From: an uncultured Saccharospirillaceae bacterium
Lineage (GTDB): Bacteria > Pseudomonadota > Gammaproteobacteria > Pseudomonadales > Oceanobacteraceae
Length of the DNA stretch: 64,000 bases
Assembly (NCBI GenBank): GCA_947503895.1
Contig: CANNFT010000016.1
Span: forward strand, 1 to 64,000
Direction of reading: 5' to 3'
The notes beneath the pieces were generated by a model. The model had not been told where the DNA came from and searched no databases. It worked only from the letters and a program-made list of their open reading frames with translations. The position numbers and the translations under genes are program-made. Below are positions 63,199 to 64,000 of this stretch, piece by piece (position 1 is the first letter of the stretch; each line of letters starts with the position of its first letter).

Positions 63199-64000
63199 TT
63201 ATAAGCGACTAATATCATTGAATATGGCTAGCATCATGACCCCCAACAACAATGCCATGCCCACTTTAATACCCATCATTTGCACTTTTTCTGACACTGG
63301 CTTTCCGCGAACGGCTTCGATTAAGTAGTACAGTAAGTGACCGCCATCCAGCACGGGGATGGGCAATAAGTTAACCACGCCCAGCATTATGCTGACGTAC
63401 GCTAAGAAACTAAGAAATGCTTCAAGGCCTGCTTTCGCTTGATCGCTGGCTACCTGTGCAATGGTAATCGGACCACTTAAATTTTTAACTGACATCAAAC
63501 CTTGCAGCATTTTACCAATGCTTTCCAAGGTCATGACGCTCATACTCCAAGTTCGCTCGACGCCAGAGGCTAGGGCATCTAACGGCCCCAATTGTCTGAT
63601 TTGGTAAAAGTCGGAGGGTAATTTAGGCGATTTAACAATGGCACCGGCGAACCCAGATACTTCGCCATTCACCTCACGCTGTTTCGGGATAAGCGTCAAT
63701 TCTATGGGTTCGTTATTTCTTAAAATACTGAGATTCAAGGGCTGATTCGCACTCGCCTGAATAACGGACACCACCTCGTGCCAATGCTCGACGGGGTTTC
63801 CATCAATAGCCGTAATATGATCGTCGGCCTTGATGCCTGCTTGTTCCGCTGGGTTACCCGGTTGGAGTTCTGCAATAATGGGCGGAATGGATGGGCGATA
63901 AACGTTAATGCCTAAACTGCCCAGAATTTCAGGTGCATCAGCATCGGCCTGCCAGCGATTAATGGCTAGCTCGTGTTTATTCTTTTGATCTGTTTCAATT
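63199..64000 (-). CDS. rseP: Site-2 protease RseP (N-terminus beyond window)
   Basis: Only the C-terminal ~266 residues are in the window; the frame stays open to base 64000. Visible are a PDZ domain (LQPGNPAEQAGIKADDHI, AIDGNPVEHWHEVV) and the membrane region with the second metal-ligand motif NLLPIPVLDGGHLLYYLIEA. The HExxH motif is upstream of the window. RseP cleaves RseA to release RpoE, both encoded at 40550-41732. A GTG near 63774 is internal, not the start. Confidence 0.95.
   Translation of the reverse strand, partial: IETDQKNKHELAINRWQADADAPEILGSLGINVYRPSIPPIIAELQPGNPAEQAGIKADDHITAIDGNPVEHWHEVVSVIQASANQPLNLSILRNNEPIELTLIPKQREVNGEVSGFAGAIVKSPKLPSDFYQIRQLGPLDALASGVERTWSMSVMTLESIGKMLQGLMSVKNLSGPITIAQVASDQAKAGLEAFLSFLAYVSIMLGVVNLLPIPVLDGGHLLYYLIEAVRGKPVSEKVQMMGIKVGMALLLGVMMLAIFNDISRL

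Overview
The window comes from a Gram-negative gammaproteobacterium, most likely a marine Oceanospirillales-type organism (Reinekea/Saccharospirillum-like). That genus-level guess rests on gene order and general protein flavour only. The evidence for the class is the chromosomal gene order: rpoE-rseA-rseB-rseC-mucD-lepA-rnc-era-recO-pdxJ-acpS, nadB divergent from rpoE, sdhE-ygfX with ygfZ, and rseP-bamA-ompH-lpxD-fabZ-lpxA-lpxB-rnhB.

Layout. (1) 1-3318, minus strand: a very large Calx-beta lipoprotein whose C-terminus runs off the left edge. (2) 3932-27459, plus strand: one long type VI secretion (T6SS) locus in the order tssA, tssB, tssC, hcp, terminator, tssJ, tssK, tssL, tssM, a TssB-TssC fusion, a second hcp, tssE, tssF, tssG, a DUF2169-pentapeptide protein, a second pentapeptide protein, DUF3540, a DUF4150 PAAR-like protein and vgrG. 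No tssH/clpV and no Fha/Ppk/Ppp regulator lies in the window. (3) 27464-31172: a tandem array of a 1.107-kb unit, three full copies plus a partial one, directly behind vgrG. It carries alternating small membrane-protein genes (A-B-A-B-A-B-A). (4) 31637-41732, minus strand: housekeeping and envelope-stress genes. (5) 42331-55937: mixed single genes and small operons, including nadB, sdhE/ygfX, ygfZ, an HDOD protein, a lipoprotein/hydrolase operon, dpaL, an FKBP, a TSUP transporter, ribE, a patatin and an outer-membrane barrel. (6) 55965-64000, minus strand: the lipid A and outer-membrane assembly cluster, ending in a partial rseP.

How it works together. TssJLM form the membrane complex. TssK, E, F and G with VgrG form the baseplate and spike. 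Hcp and TssBC form the tube and sheath. The DUF2169/DUF3540/DUF4150/pentapeptide set looks like a spike-tip or effector-loading module.

The main candidates for something new are two. First, a natural single-chain TssB-TssC sheath protein is paired with its own Hcp just upstream of the baseplate genes, possibly a specialised baseplate-proximal ring. Second, the recently amplified two-gene array behind vgrG varies mainly in one predicted loop, as an immunity or accessory array would, yet no separate toxin gene is recognisable.
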